Shown here: positions 1 through 7,905 of the stretch, piece by piece
How positions within the stretch are numbered: the stretch's first letter is position 1
Layout of the letters: each line of letters opens with the position of its first letter
NCBI RefSeq assembly: GCF_028656935.1
Contig: NZ_JAMDGZ010000035.1
Span: 124,001 to 188,000, forward strand
DNA from: Pseudomonas rubra
GTDB lineage: Bacteria; Pseudomonadota; Gammaproteobacteria; Pseudomonadales; Pseudomonadaceae
Direction of reading: 5' to 3'
Length of the DNA: 64,000 bases
Translations under genes and position numbers: made by a program
The notes under the pieces: model-generated
Databases searched by the model: none
What the model saw: only the letters and a program-made list of their open reading frames with translations
Told to the model about the DNA's origin: nothing

Positions 1-906
1 ACCCTGGAGCAGCAGGGCGCTGAGGCCCTGTTTGGCGAGCCAGCCTTGCAACTGGAAGACATCCTGCAACCGGACGCCGATGGTCGCGGGCGTATTCACC
101 TGCTCGACGCCAGCCGCTTGGTGCATGAGGCGCCGAAGGTCTACGCGACTTTCCTGTTGTGGCTGCTGGCCGAGCTGTTCGAGCAACTGCCTGAGCGCGG
201 TGATGCCGACAAACCGTTGCTGGCGCTGTTCTTCGATGAGGCGCACCTGCTGTTCAATGGCACGCCCAAGGCCCTGCAGGATCGCCTGGAGCAAGTGGTG
301 CGGCTGATTCGCTCCAAAGGGGTGGGGGTGTACTTCGTTACCCAGTCGCCGGGCGATCTGCCGGACGATGTCCTGGCGCAACTGGGCTTGCGCGTCCAGC
401 ACGGCCTGCGGGCCTTTACTGCCAAGGAGCAGAAATCACTCAAGGCCGTGGCCGATGGCTTCCGCCCCAACCCGCAGTTCGACACTCTTAGCGTGCTGAC
501 CGAGTTGGGCATTGGTGAGGCGCTGGTCGGCACTCTGCAGGAAAAAGGTACGCCGGGCATGGTCCAGCGTGTGTTGATCGCGCCACCGCAGTCGCGAATC
601 GGGCCGCTGAGCGCCGCTGAACGGGCAGCGTTGATTGCCGCATCACCTTTGGTCGGGCGTTATGACAAGCCGGTAGATCGTGAATCGGCCTATGAAATGC
701 TCAGCGCCCGCAAGGGCGATGCGGGGCAAGCGGAACAAGCGCCAGCGGCGACGGAAGAAAGTTTTGCCGACAAGGCCGGCGAGTTCCTGCAAAGCGCGGC
801 GGGGCAGGCGATCAAGTCGGCGGTACGCCAGGCGGCCAACCAGTTCGGTCGTCAGTTGGTGCGCGGTTTGATGGGGTCGTTGCTCGGAGGCAACAAGCGG
901 CGTTAG
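1..906 (+). CDS. HerA-like ATPase of the DUF853/YjgR family, C-terminal part (5' truncated by the window edge)
   Basis: The reading frame is open from base 1, so the gene starts outside the window; 301 codons are visible. The segment LLALFFDEAHLLFN has the form of a Walker B strand with the catalytic acidic pair. A later stretch, RLIRSKGVGVYFVTQSPGDLPDDVLAQLG, is typical of the HerA/FtsK-like P-loop ATPases annotated as DUF853 (E. coli YjgR). The Walker A half lies upstream and is not seen. The tail is Ala/Gln-rich and ends in a glycine- and basic-rich segment. The role of this family in the cell is poorly defined. The gene converges on the phosphate transporter and the two share a hairpin terminator. 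Confidence 0.85.
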   Translation, partial: TLEQQGAEALFGEPALQLEDILQPDADGRGRIHLLDASRLVHEAPKVYATFLLWLLAELFEQLPERGDADKPLLALFFDEAHLLFNGTPKALQDRLEQVVRLIRSKGVGVYFVTQSPGDLPDDVLAQLGLRVQHGLRAFTAKEQKSLKAVADGFRPNPQFDTLSVLTELGIGEALVGTLQEKGTPGMVQRVLIAPPQSRIGPLSAAERAALIAASPLVGRYDKPVDRESAYEMLSARKGDAGQAEQAPAATEESFADKAGEFLQSAAGQAIKSAVRQAANQFGRQLVRGLMGSLLGGNKRR

Positions 907-918
907 TTCGTAGACATG

Positions 919-944
919 AAAAAGGCGCCCGAAGGCGCCTTTTT
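919..944. terminator. Bidirectional intrinsic terminator
   Basis: AAAAA-GGCGCC, a CGAA tetraloop, then GGCGCC-TTTTT. The stem is perfect and both strands carry a U-tract, so it can end transcription of the HerA-like gene and of the convergent phosphate transporter gene. Confidence 0.9.
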
Positions 945-958
945 CAATGCGGAACAGT

Positions 959-2431
959 TCAGACGATGAACTTGGTCGCCAACCAGAACAAGGCTGCCGA
1001 CAGGCCTACGGTTGCAGGCAGGGTCAGGATCCAGGCCAGCAGGATGGTCTTGACGGTGCCGCCTTGCAGGCCGCTCTTGTTCGCCACCATGGTCCCGGCT
1101 ACCCCCGAAGACAGCACGTGGGTGGTCGAGACCGGCAGGCTGAAGATGTTGGCCATGCCGATGGCACAGGCTGCAGTGATCTGCGCCGACATGCCCTGGG
1201 CATAGGTCATGCCCTGCTTGCCGATCTTCTCGCCGATGGTCAGTACCACACGCTTCCAGCCGACCATGGTGCCCAGGCCCAGGGCCAGGGCGACCGCCAG
1301 GATTACCCAGAACGGGGCATATTCGGTGGTGGCCGTCAGGTCTTTGCGCAGTTTGTCCAGATCAGCCTTTTCACGGCCTTGCAGGCCTGGCAGTTTGCCA
1401 ACCTTCTTCGCGGTGTCGTCCAGGCACAGCAGGTAACGACGTACTTCAACGCGTTTCTCCGGCGTCAGCGAGCGGTACTCGGTTACACCTTTGAGCGAGT
1501 CGAGCAAAGCGTTTATGGTCGGTTCGGTCTGCTGCGGGTTGCAGCTGAACTGCTCAGGCAGGTCGCCATTTTGCGCTTTGCCCAGGGCCAGGAACTCGCC
1601 CAGGGTCGCTTGGTTGCGCTGGTAGAACTGGCTCAGGTGCAGGGTGGCGTCGCGCGTGCGTTCGATCTGGTAGGTGGTGCTGTTCAGGTCGAGGACGAAC
1701 TGGGCCGGGACGATACCGATCAGAACCAACATGATCAGGCCGATACCTTTCTGACCGTCGTTGGAGCCGTGCACGAAGCTTACGGCCATGGCCGAAATCA
1801 CCAGGACCAGGCGGTTCCAGAAGGGCGGGTGCTTCTTGTCGTCGAGCTTGCGACGCTGTTCTGGCGTCTTGTGCATCTTCGACAGCGGGCGCCACCACTT
1901 GAGGCCGATCAACACCAGGGCCGCTACGGCAAAGCCGGCCATGGGCGACAGTACCAGCGACATGCCGATGTCGATTGCTTTCTGCCAGTTGACGCCGTCA
2001 CCCAGGGGGATGTCGTTGATCAGGGCGTTGGCCAGGCCGACGCCGAGGATCGAGCCGATCAGGGTGTGGGAACTGGACGCCGGAATGCCGAAGTACCAGG
2101 TACCCAGGTTCCAGGCGATGGCGGCTGCCAATAGCGAGAAGACCATCGCCAGGCCGTGGCCGGTGTTCACATTGATCAGCAGTTCAACCGGCAGCAGGTG
2201 CACGATGGCATAAGCCACACCCACACCGCCGAGCAGAACGCCGAGGAAATTGAACACGCCGGAGAAGAATACGGCCAGGTGCGGCGGCATGGCTTTGGTA
2301 TAGATGACTGTAGCTACCGCGTTAGCGGTGTCATGAAAGCCATTGATGAACTCGAAGGCGAGTACGAAGGTCAAAGCGAGCAGCAAGCTCACCAGTACCC
2401 AGGCATCAAGTCCGCTGAATAAATCGATCAT
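959..2431 (-). CDS. pitA: Low-affinity inorganic phosphate transporter, PiT family
   Basis: Inner-membrane carrier of 490 residues, the usual length for PitA proteins, which move metal-phosphate with protons. The N-terminal repeat holds the PiT signature FEFINGFHDTANAVATVIYT (about residues 26-45). The C-terminal half carries the matching repeat, with GMANIFSLPVSTTHVLSSGVAG near residue 430, and SSSHTLIGSILG is seen in the first half. About ten hydrophobic segments flank a hydrophilic central loop (about residues 210-370). The start is the ATG at 2431. The gene stands alone and ends at a shared bidirectional terminator. No Pho box was recognised upstream, which fits constitutive low-affinity uptake. 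PitA and PitB paralogs cannot be told apart here. Confidence 0.9.
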   Translation of the reverse strand: MIDLFSGLDAWVLVSLLLALTFVLAFEFINGFHDTANAVATVIYTKAMPPHLAVFFSGVFNFLGVLLGGVGVAYAIVHLLPVELLINVNTGHGLAMVFSLLAAAIAWNLGTWYFGIPASSSHTLIGSILGVGLANALINDIPLGDGVNWQKAIDIGMSLVLSPMAGFAVAALVLIGLKWWRPLSKMHKTPEQRRKLDDKKHPPFWNRLVLVISAMAVSFVHGSNDGQKGIGLIMLVLIGIVPAQFVLDLNSTTYQIERTRDATLHLSQFYQRNQATLGEFLALGKAQNGDLPEQFSCNPQQTEPTINALLDSLKGVTEYRSLTPEKRVEVRRYLLCLDDTAKKVGKLPGLQGREKADLDKLRKDLTATTEYAPFWVILAVALALGLGTMVGWKRVVLTIGEKIGKQGMTYAQGMSAQITAACAIGMANIFSLPVSTTHVLSSGVAGTMVANKSGLQGGTVKTILLAWILTLPATVGLSAALFWLATKFIV

Positions 2432-2735
2432 GAAGGAATTCTGACCCGGTCATAAGGGGGCGCGATTATGCCAGAAATCCCCGGTAATCGATCCCCCCGC
2501 TGCCGACCGCTCGACGACTTTTCTACCCTGCGTTGCAACCCATTGAGTTGACGAAGCGTGGCTGAACGTCGCCTAAAATGCGAAAAAATCGAGAAAAATT
2601 AAATATTTGCGCAAGTTTTTGTCTTTCAGAAAAAAGTCAAACGGGCGTATGAAATTTGTGAAATTCCGTTACGGGCTGCCTGGAAGCGCGCAAAAATCCA
2701 TTGTATTGGGTCGAGGGAAAAGCCCCCCAGAGCAC
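2432..2735. other. Intergenic region upstream of pitA
   Basis: 304 bases between the pitA start and the stop of the small gene at 2736. It must contain the pitA promoter on the minus strand. I see no convincing coding frame, strong terminator or inverted repeat. Confidence 0.5.
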
Positions 2736-2936
2736 CTAAGGCGCCTGGTCCTTGAGTTCTTTCTCGATTTTTTCCAGTTCCTGGGCGAAGGCCTGGTCCC
2801 GCAGGCTGGCGCGCTTGCGCCACGGTTTGCGTTCAGGGTCAGGTTGTGCGGCGTAAGTGGTCACTTCACCGCCGTAAACGTCCTTGTAGCGTTGTTCCTG
2901 GCGCTCCAGTTCTGCGCGCAGTTCATCTTTGGTCAC
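2736..2936 (-). CDS. Small conserved-looking hydrophilic protein, function unknown
   Basis: 66 residues starting at a GTG, with an AGGT Shine-Dalgarno-like stretch a few bases upstream (ACTACAGGTAATACTGTG). The sequence is highly charged and predicted helical at both ends: N-terminal MTKDELRAELERQEQRYKDV and C-terminal AFAQELEKIEKELKDQAP. The middle is Pro/Arg-rich. There is no signal peptide or membrane segment, so it is probably cytoplasmic. Codon use matches the neighbours. I do not recognise the family. It could be a short nucleic-acid or protein adaptor, but that is a guess. Confidence 0.6.
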   Translation of the reverse strand: MTKDELRAELERQEQRYKDVYGGEVTTYAAQPDPERKPWRKRASLRDQAFAQELEKIEKELKDQAP

Positions 2937-3357
2937 AGTATTACCTGTAGTGTGGAAATAACCCTGGCGTTAACGCAGGCAAGTAGTGCGCGAAGCACAT
3001 CAAGCACGCGGCTACGCTGCCAGAGCGGCATAACTGTCGCAGCAACAGTAGGTTCGGTTGTGCAAGCGAACATGAACAACGAAGTGTTCAGCTGAATGGC
3101 ACTTGCAGCGATCCGCTGTACTCGGCCGGGGGCTGCTGCGAATTGGATCCGCAATAACCTTGCCCGGGGCAGGGGAACGAACTTTGATTATAGCAAGCTG
3201 ATTGGCTGAGAGTAGCATTGTCTTATTGTTGCCAAGACATGCACAGCGCCAGTTGTGTTACCAAGTTGTGAATGCTGACCAGCAGCGGAGTTTGAAATGT
3301 CGAACCTGTGCAATTGAGCAAGTTCTCCAGGTAAACGCACCTGCATTGCACCAAAGG
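2937..3357. other. Long intergenic stretch without a recognised gene
   Basis: About 420 bases of somewhat AT-richer sequence between the small gene at 2736 and the pcaR promoter region. Short frames exist on both strands but none has a plausible Shine-Dalgarno site together with protein-like composition. The promoter of the small minus-strand gene must lie at its left end. Other elements of the gap are listed separately. Confidence 0.5.
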
Positions 3358-3450
3358 AAGAAAAACGGCCTCGCTTCGTGGGCAAGGCCGTGCCTGGGAC
3401 TTCTACGGTGGGTACCTGACCAGTCTCTCCAAGAAGCCACATGGTGGCGG
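3358..3450 (-). ncRNA. Candidate small RNA transcribed divergently from pcaR
   Basis: On the minus strand there is a sigma-70-like promoter, TTGACC (3484-3479), 16 bases, TATACC (3462-3457). It is followed about 90 bases later by an intrinsic terminator: stem ACGGCCT/AGGCCGT (3391-3385 with 3371-3365) and then TTTTTCTTCC. No gene on this strand needs that terminator except a short transcript starting near 3450. The predicted RNA is about 93 nt. One half of the PcaR operator (3487-3496) lies just upstream of the -35 box, so PcaR might regulate it. This is inferred from sequence signals only, and I do not recognise the RNA. Confidence 0.35.
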
Positions 3451-3484
3451 TGGAAAGGTATAAGCAATTGAGGGTAGCGGTCAA

Positions 3485-3516
3485 TTGCGATTATCGGTCG
3501 ATGGTTCGATAATCGC
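3485..3516 (+). promoter_or_regulatory. pcaR promoter with overlapping PcaR operator
   Basis: TTGCGA (3485-3490), 17 bases, GATAAT (3508-3513) form a good sigma-70 promoter reading into pcaR. Both hexamers lie in halves of an inverted repeat: GCGATTATCG (3487-3496) and CGATAATCGC (3507-3516), with a 10-bp spacer between. Binding over both -35 and -10 fits autorepression, and PcaR of P. putida is reported to bind across both promoter elements. Confidence 0.75.
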
Positions 3517-3544
3517 CCAAGTGACCCTGTTGCCGAGGCTAGCC

Positions 3545-4420
3545 ATGACAGAAGAAACAACGCCCAAAGGGCCAGGACTCAATGACGACGTGCGTAGCTC
3601 GTTTGCATCCCTGGCACCGCCCATCGTCGCCTCGCCGGCCAAGCGCATTCAGGCTTTTACCGGTGACCCCGACTTCATGACCTCGCTCGCCCGGGGGCTG
3701 GCAGTGGTGCAGGCCTTCCAGGAGCGCAAGCGCCACCTGACCATCGCCCAGATCAGCCACCGCACGGAAATCCCCCGGGCGGCGGTTCGCCGTTGCCTGC
3801 ACACCCTGATCAAGCTGGGTTACGCCACCTCCGACGGGCGCACCTATTCACTGCTGCCCAAGGTGCTGACCCTGGGCCATGCCTATCTGTCGTCGACGCC
3901 CTTGGCGGTCTCGGCCCAGCCGTACCTGGACCGGATGAGCGATCAGTTGCATGAGGCCTGCAACATGGCCACGCTGGAAGGCGATGACATTCTTTACATC
4001 GCCCGTTCAGCCACCGTGCAGCGCCTGATCTCGGTGGACTTGTCGGTTGGCGGGCGCTTGCCGGCCTATTGCACTTCCATGGGCCGCATCCTGCTGGCGG
4101 CGCTGGACGATGCCACCTTGCACGAGTACCTGGATCATGCCGATCTGCAGGCTAAGACCAGCCGAACCCTCCACGACCCGGTGGCGTTGCTCGAATGCCT
4201 GCAACTGGTTCGCCAGCAGGGCTGGTGTGTTGTCGATCAGGAGCTCGAGCAGGGCCTGCGCTCGATTGCGGTGCCGGTCTATGACGCCTCTGGCCAGGTG
4301 CTGGCCGCGCTCAATGTCAGCACCCATGCCGGCCGGGTCAGCCGCACCGAACTTGAGCAGCGCTTCCTGCCGATCATGCTCGCCGCCAGCCGCGACCTCA
4401 GCACGCAACTGTTCGCCTGA
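3545..4420 (+). CDS. pcaR: IclR-family regulator of the beta-ketoadipate genes, PcaR
   Basis: 291 residues from the ATG at 3545, chosen over upstream in-frame starts because a GAGG stretch precedes it and those starts fall inside the operator. An N-terminal tail (residues 1-40) leads to the winged helix-turn-helix (about 45-105: LTIAQISHRTEIPRAAVRRC) and then the IclR effector domain (about 120-285; CTSMGRILLAAL, GWCVVDQELEQGLRSIAVPV). PcaR-type proteins respond to beta-ketoadipate, activate pcaIJ and related operons and repress their own gene. Position next to pcaK and the pca operon, and three matching operators nearby, support this assignment over other IclR members. Confidence 0.92.
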   Translation: MTEETTPKGPGLNDDVRSSFASLAPPIVASPAKRIQAFTGDPDFMTSLARGLAVVQAFQERKRHLTIAQISHRTEIPRAAVRRCLHTLIKLGYATSDGRTYSLLPKVLTLGHAYLSSTPLAVSAQPYLDRMSDQLHEACNMATLEGDDILYIARSATVQRLISVDLSVGGRLPAYCTSMGRILLAALDDATLHEYLDHADLQAKTSRTLHDPVALLECLQLVRQQGWCVVDQELEQGLRSIAVPVYDASGQVLAALNVSTHAGRVSRTELEQRFLPIMLAASRDLSTQLFA

Positions 4421-4429
4421 ACGTTCCTG

Positions 4430-4461
4430 TTCGATAAACGCACAGAGATGCGTTTATCGAA
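4430..4461 (+). promoter_or_regulatory. Putative PcaR operator upstream of pcaK
   Basis: Perfect 13-bp inverted repeat TTCGATAAACGCA (4430-4442) and TGCGTTTATCGAA (4449-4461). The inner half-sites CGATAAACG and CGTTTATCG have the same 10-bp spacing as the pcaR and pcaI sites. GTTTAT (4452-4457) could be a -10 with a poor -35 at TTCGAT, as expected for an activator-dependent promoter. Confidence 0.7.
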
Positions 4462-4550
4462 TTGCGCCGAACCCGCCTGCTTATTAATGTCCCTCGCAGC
4501 GGTCAGCCTGCTCTGACCGCCCATAATAATGAGCGAGAGGCAAACGCCCC

Positions 4551-4613
4551 ATGACCCACTTCCTGTCACCGCACGGCTTGCACCTGTCCTACGCTGGACT
4601 GCGCGGCAGCTGA
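4551..4613 (+). CDS. Possible 20-residue leader ORF in the pcaK 5' region
   Basis: ATG at 4551 with GAGAGG ten bases upstream, ending with TGA at 4613. The peptide is MTHFLSPHGLHLSYAGLRGS. It lies in the roughly 230-nt leader between the pcaK operator and the pcaK start, after a small hairpin GGTCAG/CTGACC (4501-4516). It could be a chance frame or a regulatory upstream ORF. No similarity is recognised. Confidence 0.2.
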   Translation: MTHFLSPHGLHLSYAGLRGS

Positions 4614-4697
4614 TCCAGTTTTCCGAACCTGCTTCTGTTCGCCTGTGCCGTTCATGCGCGCACCCGCACACTCGCGCGCTACTTCTGGATAAAAATA

Positions 4698-6044
4698 ATG
4701 AATAGTCCTCAAGCTGCTGTCGGAAACTGCCTGGATGTGCAGTCCTTTATCAATAGTCAACCGCTGTCGCGCTATCAATGGCGAGTGGTAATTCTGTGTT
4801 TTTTGATTGTCTTTCTCGACGGCCTGGATACGGCGGCCATGGGCTTTATCGCCCCGGCCCTGTCCCAGGACTGGGGCATTGACCGGGCCAGCCTGGGGCC
4901 GGTGATGAGCGCCGCGTTGATCGGTATGGTCTTTGGTGCGCTGGGGTCCGGGCCGCTGGCCGACCGTTTCGGGCGCAAGGTGGTACTGGTCGGGGCAGTG
5001 GTGCTGTTCGGCGCCTTCAGCCTGGCTTCGGCGTACAGCACCAATGTCGACCAGTTGCTGGTACTTCGCTTTCTCACCGGGTTGGGCCTGGGCGCCGGCA
5101 TGCCCAATGCCACCACGCTGCTGTCCGAATACACCCCGGAGCGGCACAAGTCATTGCTGGTCACCAGCATGTTTTGCGGTTTCAACCTCGGCATGGCCGG
5201 TGGCGGTTTCATTTCCGCCAAGCTGATCCCGGCGTTTGGTTGGCACAGCCTGTTGCTGATCGGTGGCGTGCTGCCGCTGCTGCTGGCGGTGGTGCTGGTG
5301 TTCTGGTTGCCGGAGTCGGCGCGCTACTTGGTGGTGCGCAACCGTGGTACCGATAAGGTGCGTAAGACCCTTGCGCCGATCGAGCCAGCCATGGTCGGCC
5401 AGGCGTCGAGTTTCAGCGTGCCGGAGCAACAGTCGGTAAAGGCCCGCAACGTTTTTGCGCTGATCTTCTCCGGTCGCTACAGCGTCGGCACCCTGTTGCT
5501 ATGGCTGACCTATTTCATGGGCCTGGTGATCGTCTACCTGCTGACCAGCTGGCTACCCACCCTGATGCGCGACAGTGGCGCGAGCATGGAGCAGGCCGCC
5601 TTCATCGGTGCGCTGTTCCAGTTTGGTGGTGTGCTTAGTGCTGTGGCAGTGGGATGGGCCATGGACCGCTACAACCCGCACAAGGTCATTGGTGTCTTTT
5701 ACCTGCTGGCCGGGGTGTTTGCTTACGCGGTAGGGCAGAGCCTGGGCAACATCACAATACTGGCGACCCTGGTGCTGATTGCCGGCATGTGCGTTAACGG
5801 TGCGCAATCGGCGATGCCCTCGCTGGCGGCGCGTTTCTACCCGACTCAGGGGCGTGCCACCGGGGTGTCGTGGATGCTCGGTATCGGTCGCTTTGGTGCG
5901 ATTCTCGGGGCGTGGATGGGCGCGACCCTGCTTGGCCTGGGCTGGAATTTCGAGCAGGTGCTGACCGCGTTGGTGATCCCGGCGGCATTGGCCGCTACGG
6001 CGGTGATTATCAAGGGCATGGTCAGCCACGCGGATGCGACCTGA
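4698..6044 (+). CDS. pcaK: 4-hydroxybenzoate/protocatechuate MFS transporter PcaK
   Basis: 448 residues, the same length as P. putida PcaK. Twelve predicted membrane helices with a central loop near residues 210-245. The aromatic acid:proton symporter signatures are clear: FLDGLDTAAMGFIAPAL in helix 1 (the conserved DGxD) and GPLADRFGRKVVL in the loop between helices 2 and 3. LLSEYTPERHKS and PESARYLVV are also family hallmarks. It imports 4-hydroxybenzoate for PobA, encoded about 25 kb away. A PcaR-type operator lies about 240 bases upstream. AAAAATAA overlaps the start codon and matches the AANAANAA motif bound by Hfq/Crc, so catabolite repression is likely. Confidence 0.92.
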   Translation: MNSPQAAVGNCLDVQSFINSQPLSRYQWRVVILCFLIVFLDGLDTAAMGFIAPALSQDWGIDRASLGPVMSAALIGMVFGALGSGPLADRFGRKVVLVGAVVLFGAFSLASAYSTNVDQLLVLRFLTGLGLGAGMPNATTLLSEYTPERHKSLLVTSMFCGFNLGMAGGGFISAKLIPAFGWHSLLLIGGVLPLLLAVVLVFWLPESARYLVVRNRGTDKVRKTLAPIEPAMVGQASSFSVPEQQSVKARNVFALIFSGRYSVGTLLLWLTYFMGLVIVYLLTSWLPTLMRDSGASMEQAAFIGALFQFGGVLSAVAVGWAMDRYNPHKVIGVFYLLAGVFAYAVGQSLGNITILATLVLIAGMCVNGAQSAMPSLAARFYPTQGRATGVSWMLGIGRFGAILGAWMGATLLGLGWNFEQVLTALVIPAALAATAVIIKGMVSHADAT

Positions 6045-6051
6045 GTAGCCT

Positions 6052-6107
6052 CATCGCGGGGCAAGCCCGCTCCTACAGGATTGTAGGAGCGGGCTTGCCC
6101 CGCGATG
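6052..6107. repeat. REP-like palindrome, type A
   Basis: Perfect 26-bp inverted arms (6052-6077 and 6082-6107) around a GGAT loop, with core GGGGCAAGCCCGCTCCTACA. It lies eight bases after pcaK and can form a very stable hairpin. Related copies occur at 21789-21847 and 41984-42033. Confidence 0.85.
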
Positions 6108-6138
6108 GCTGACACTTAATTAGCAAGATAACAATCGG

Positions 6139-6168
6139 TTCGATAATCGAACAGTTAGTCGATTATCG
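6139..6168 (+). promoter_or_regulatory. Putative PcaR operator/promoter of the pcaIJFTBDC operon
   Basis: Half-sites CGATAATCG (6141-6149) and CGATTATCG (6160-6168) are separated by 10 bp. GATTAT (6161-6166) is a likely -10 and the -35 (TTCGAT, 6139-6144) is weak, as expected for a promoter that needs PcaR. The predicted start of transcription is about 95 bases before pcaI. Confidence 0.75.
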
Positions 6169-6268
6169 GATTGAACCACTCCCAAGCCCACCTTAATCTG
6201 AACCCATACGCGGCGCTGTCCAAGGCGCCTTGAAACCGACCCGACTCAAGCATATCCAGGAGTCTGCA

Positions 6269-7129
6269 ATGGCTGAAATCCTCTCGCTCCACGACGCTGT
6301 GAAGCAGTTCGTCAACGACGGTGACTGCGTTGCCCTCGAAGGCTTCACGCACTTGATTCCGACTGCCGCCGGGCATGAAATCATTCGTCAGGGCAAGAAA
6401 GATCTGACCCTGGTACGCATGACGCCTGACCTGATCTACGACCAGATGATCGGCGCCGGTTGCGCCCGCAAGCTGATCTTCTCCTGGGGCGGCAACCCGG
6501 GTGTCGGTTCCCTCCATCGCCTGCGCGACGCCGTTGAAAAACACTGGCCGCAACCTATCGAAATCGAAGAACACAGCCACGCGGACCTGGCCAATGCCTA
6601 CGTCGCCGGTGCCTCGGGCCTGCCGTTCGCGGTGCTGCGCGCCTACGCAGGTTCCGACCTGCCCAAGGTCAACCCGCTGATCAAGAGCGTGACCTGCCCC
6701 TTCACTGGGGAAGTACTCGCCGCCGTGCCTTCGGTGCGCCCGGACGTCACCGTGATCCATGCGCAAAAGGCCGATCGCAAGGGCAATGTGCTGCTCTGGG
6801 GCATTTTGGGCGTGCAGAAGGAAGCGGCCCTGGCGGCCAAGCGCTGCATCGTGACGGTCGAAGAAATCGTCGACGACCTCAATGCAACGATGAACGCCTG
6901 CGTCTTGCCGACCTGGGCACTGTCGGCGGTGTGTCTGGTACCGGGTGGCGCGCATCCGTCCTACGCCCATGGTTACTACGAGCGTGACAACCGCTTCTAC
7001 CAGGCCTGGGACCCGATTGCTCGCAGCCGTGAGAGCTTTACGGCCTGGATCGATCAGTACATTCGCGGCACCGCCGACTTCACCGAATTCAAGGCAAAAC
7101 TGGCCAGCGCTGCGGAGGTTGCACAATGA
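6269..7129 (+). CDS. pcaI: 3-oxoadipate CoA-transferase, subunit A
   Basis: 286 residues. The ATG at 6269 follows CCAGGAG and sits before the conserved N-terminus, so it is preferred to upstream frames. With PcaJ it transfers CoA from succinyl-CoA to beta-ketoadipate in the cytoplasm. The CoA-transferase I alpha fold is indicated by GDCVALEGFTHLIP near residue 20 and KLIFSWGGNPGVG near 70. The chain is longer than the about 231-residue PcaI of P. putida and matches the longer CatI/PA0226-type subunits. It is the first gene of a tightly packed operon and overlaps pcaJ by four bases (ATGA). A PcaR operator lies upstream. Confidence 0.88.
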   Translation: MAEILSLHDAVKQFVNDGDCVALEGFTHLIPTAAGHEIIRQGKKDLTLVRMTPDLIYDQMIGAGCARKLIFSWGGNPGVGSLHRLRDAVEKHWPQPIEIEEHSHADLANAYVAGASGLPFAVLRAYAGSDLPKVNPLIKSVTCPFTGEVLAAVPSVRPDVTVIHAQKADRKGNVLLWGILGVQKEAALAAKRCIVTVEEIVDDLNATMNACVLPTWALSAVCLVPGGAHPSYAHGYYERDNRFYQAWDPIARSRESFTAWIDQYIRGTADFTEFKAKLASAAEVAQ

Positions 7130-7905
7130 GCTACTCCACCAATGAAATGATGACCGTTGCCGCCGCCCGCCGCCTGCGCAATGGCGCGGTCTGTTTCGTC
7201 GGCATCGGTCTGCCGTCCAAGGCGGCCAACCTGGCACGCCTGACCTCGTCGCCTGACGTGGTGCTGATCTACGAGTCCGGCCCGATCGGGGCCAAGCCGA
7301 GCGTGCTGCCGCTGTCGATCGGTGACGGTGAACTGGCTGAAACCGCCGACACCGTGGTGCCGACCGGCGAGATTTTTCGCTACTGGCTGCAAGGCGGGCG
7401 TATCGACGTAGGTTTTCTCGGTGCCGCGCAGGTCGACCGCTTCGGCAACATCAATACCACCGTGGTCGGTGATTATCACCAGCCCAAAGTGCGCCTGCCC
7501 GGTGCCGGTGGCGCGCCGGAAATCGCCGGCTCCGCCAAACAGGTGCTGATTATCCTCAAGCAGTCCAATCGCGCCTTTGTCGACAAGCTCGACTTCATCA
7601 CCTCGGTCGGTCACGGCGAAGGCGGCGATTCGCGCAAGCGCCTGGGCCTGCCCGGCGAGGGGCCGGTGGGGATCATCACCGACCTGTGCATCATGGAGCC
7701 GGAAGCCGGCACCCATGAGTTCATCGTGACCTCGATCCATCCGGGCGTGACCCACGAGCAGATCATTGCCGCCACGGGCTGGGCCATCCGTTTTGCCGAT
7801 GACCTGCAAACCACCGTCGCGCCGAGTGACGTCGAGCTCAATGCCTTGCGTGACCTGGAAGCACGTACCGCTGCCGCCCACGGCCAAGCGCCAGGAGAAG
7901 CCTGA
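7126..7905 (+). CDS. pcaJ: 3-oxoadipate CoA-transferase, subunit B
   Basis: 259 residues, the longer CatJ/PA0227-like form. The catalytic glutamate of family I CoA transferases is E50 in LIYESGPIGAKPS. Glycine-rich segments GIGLPSKAANLARL and LGAAQVDRFGNINTT are typical of the beta subunit. The start overlaps the pcaI stop and the stop shares one base with the pcaF start, so translation is coupled along the operon. It forms the alpha/beta complex with PcaI that makes beta-ketoadipyl-CoA. Confidence 0.9.
   Translation: MSYSTNEMMTVAAARRLRNGAVCFVGIGLPSKAANLARLTSSPDVVLIYESGPIGAKPSVLPLSIGDGELAETADTVVPTGEIFRYWLQGGRIDVGFLGAAQVDRFGNINTTVVGDYHQPKVRLPGAGGAPEIAGSAKQVLIILKQSNRAFVDKLDFITSVGHGEGGDSRKRLGLPGEGPVGIITDLCIMEPEAGTHEFIVTSIHPGVTHEQIIAATGWAIRFADDLQTTVAPSDVELNALRDLEARTAAAHGQAPGEA

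Noticed and set aside
2607..3095. 162-residue plus-strand frame spanning the small gene at 2736
   Set aside because: It has no ribosome site and covers AT-rich intergenic DNA; the 66-codon minus-strand gene inside it has better start signals and composition.
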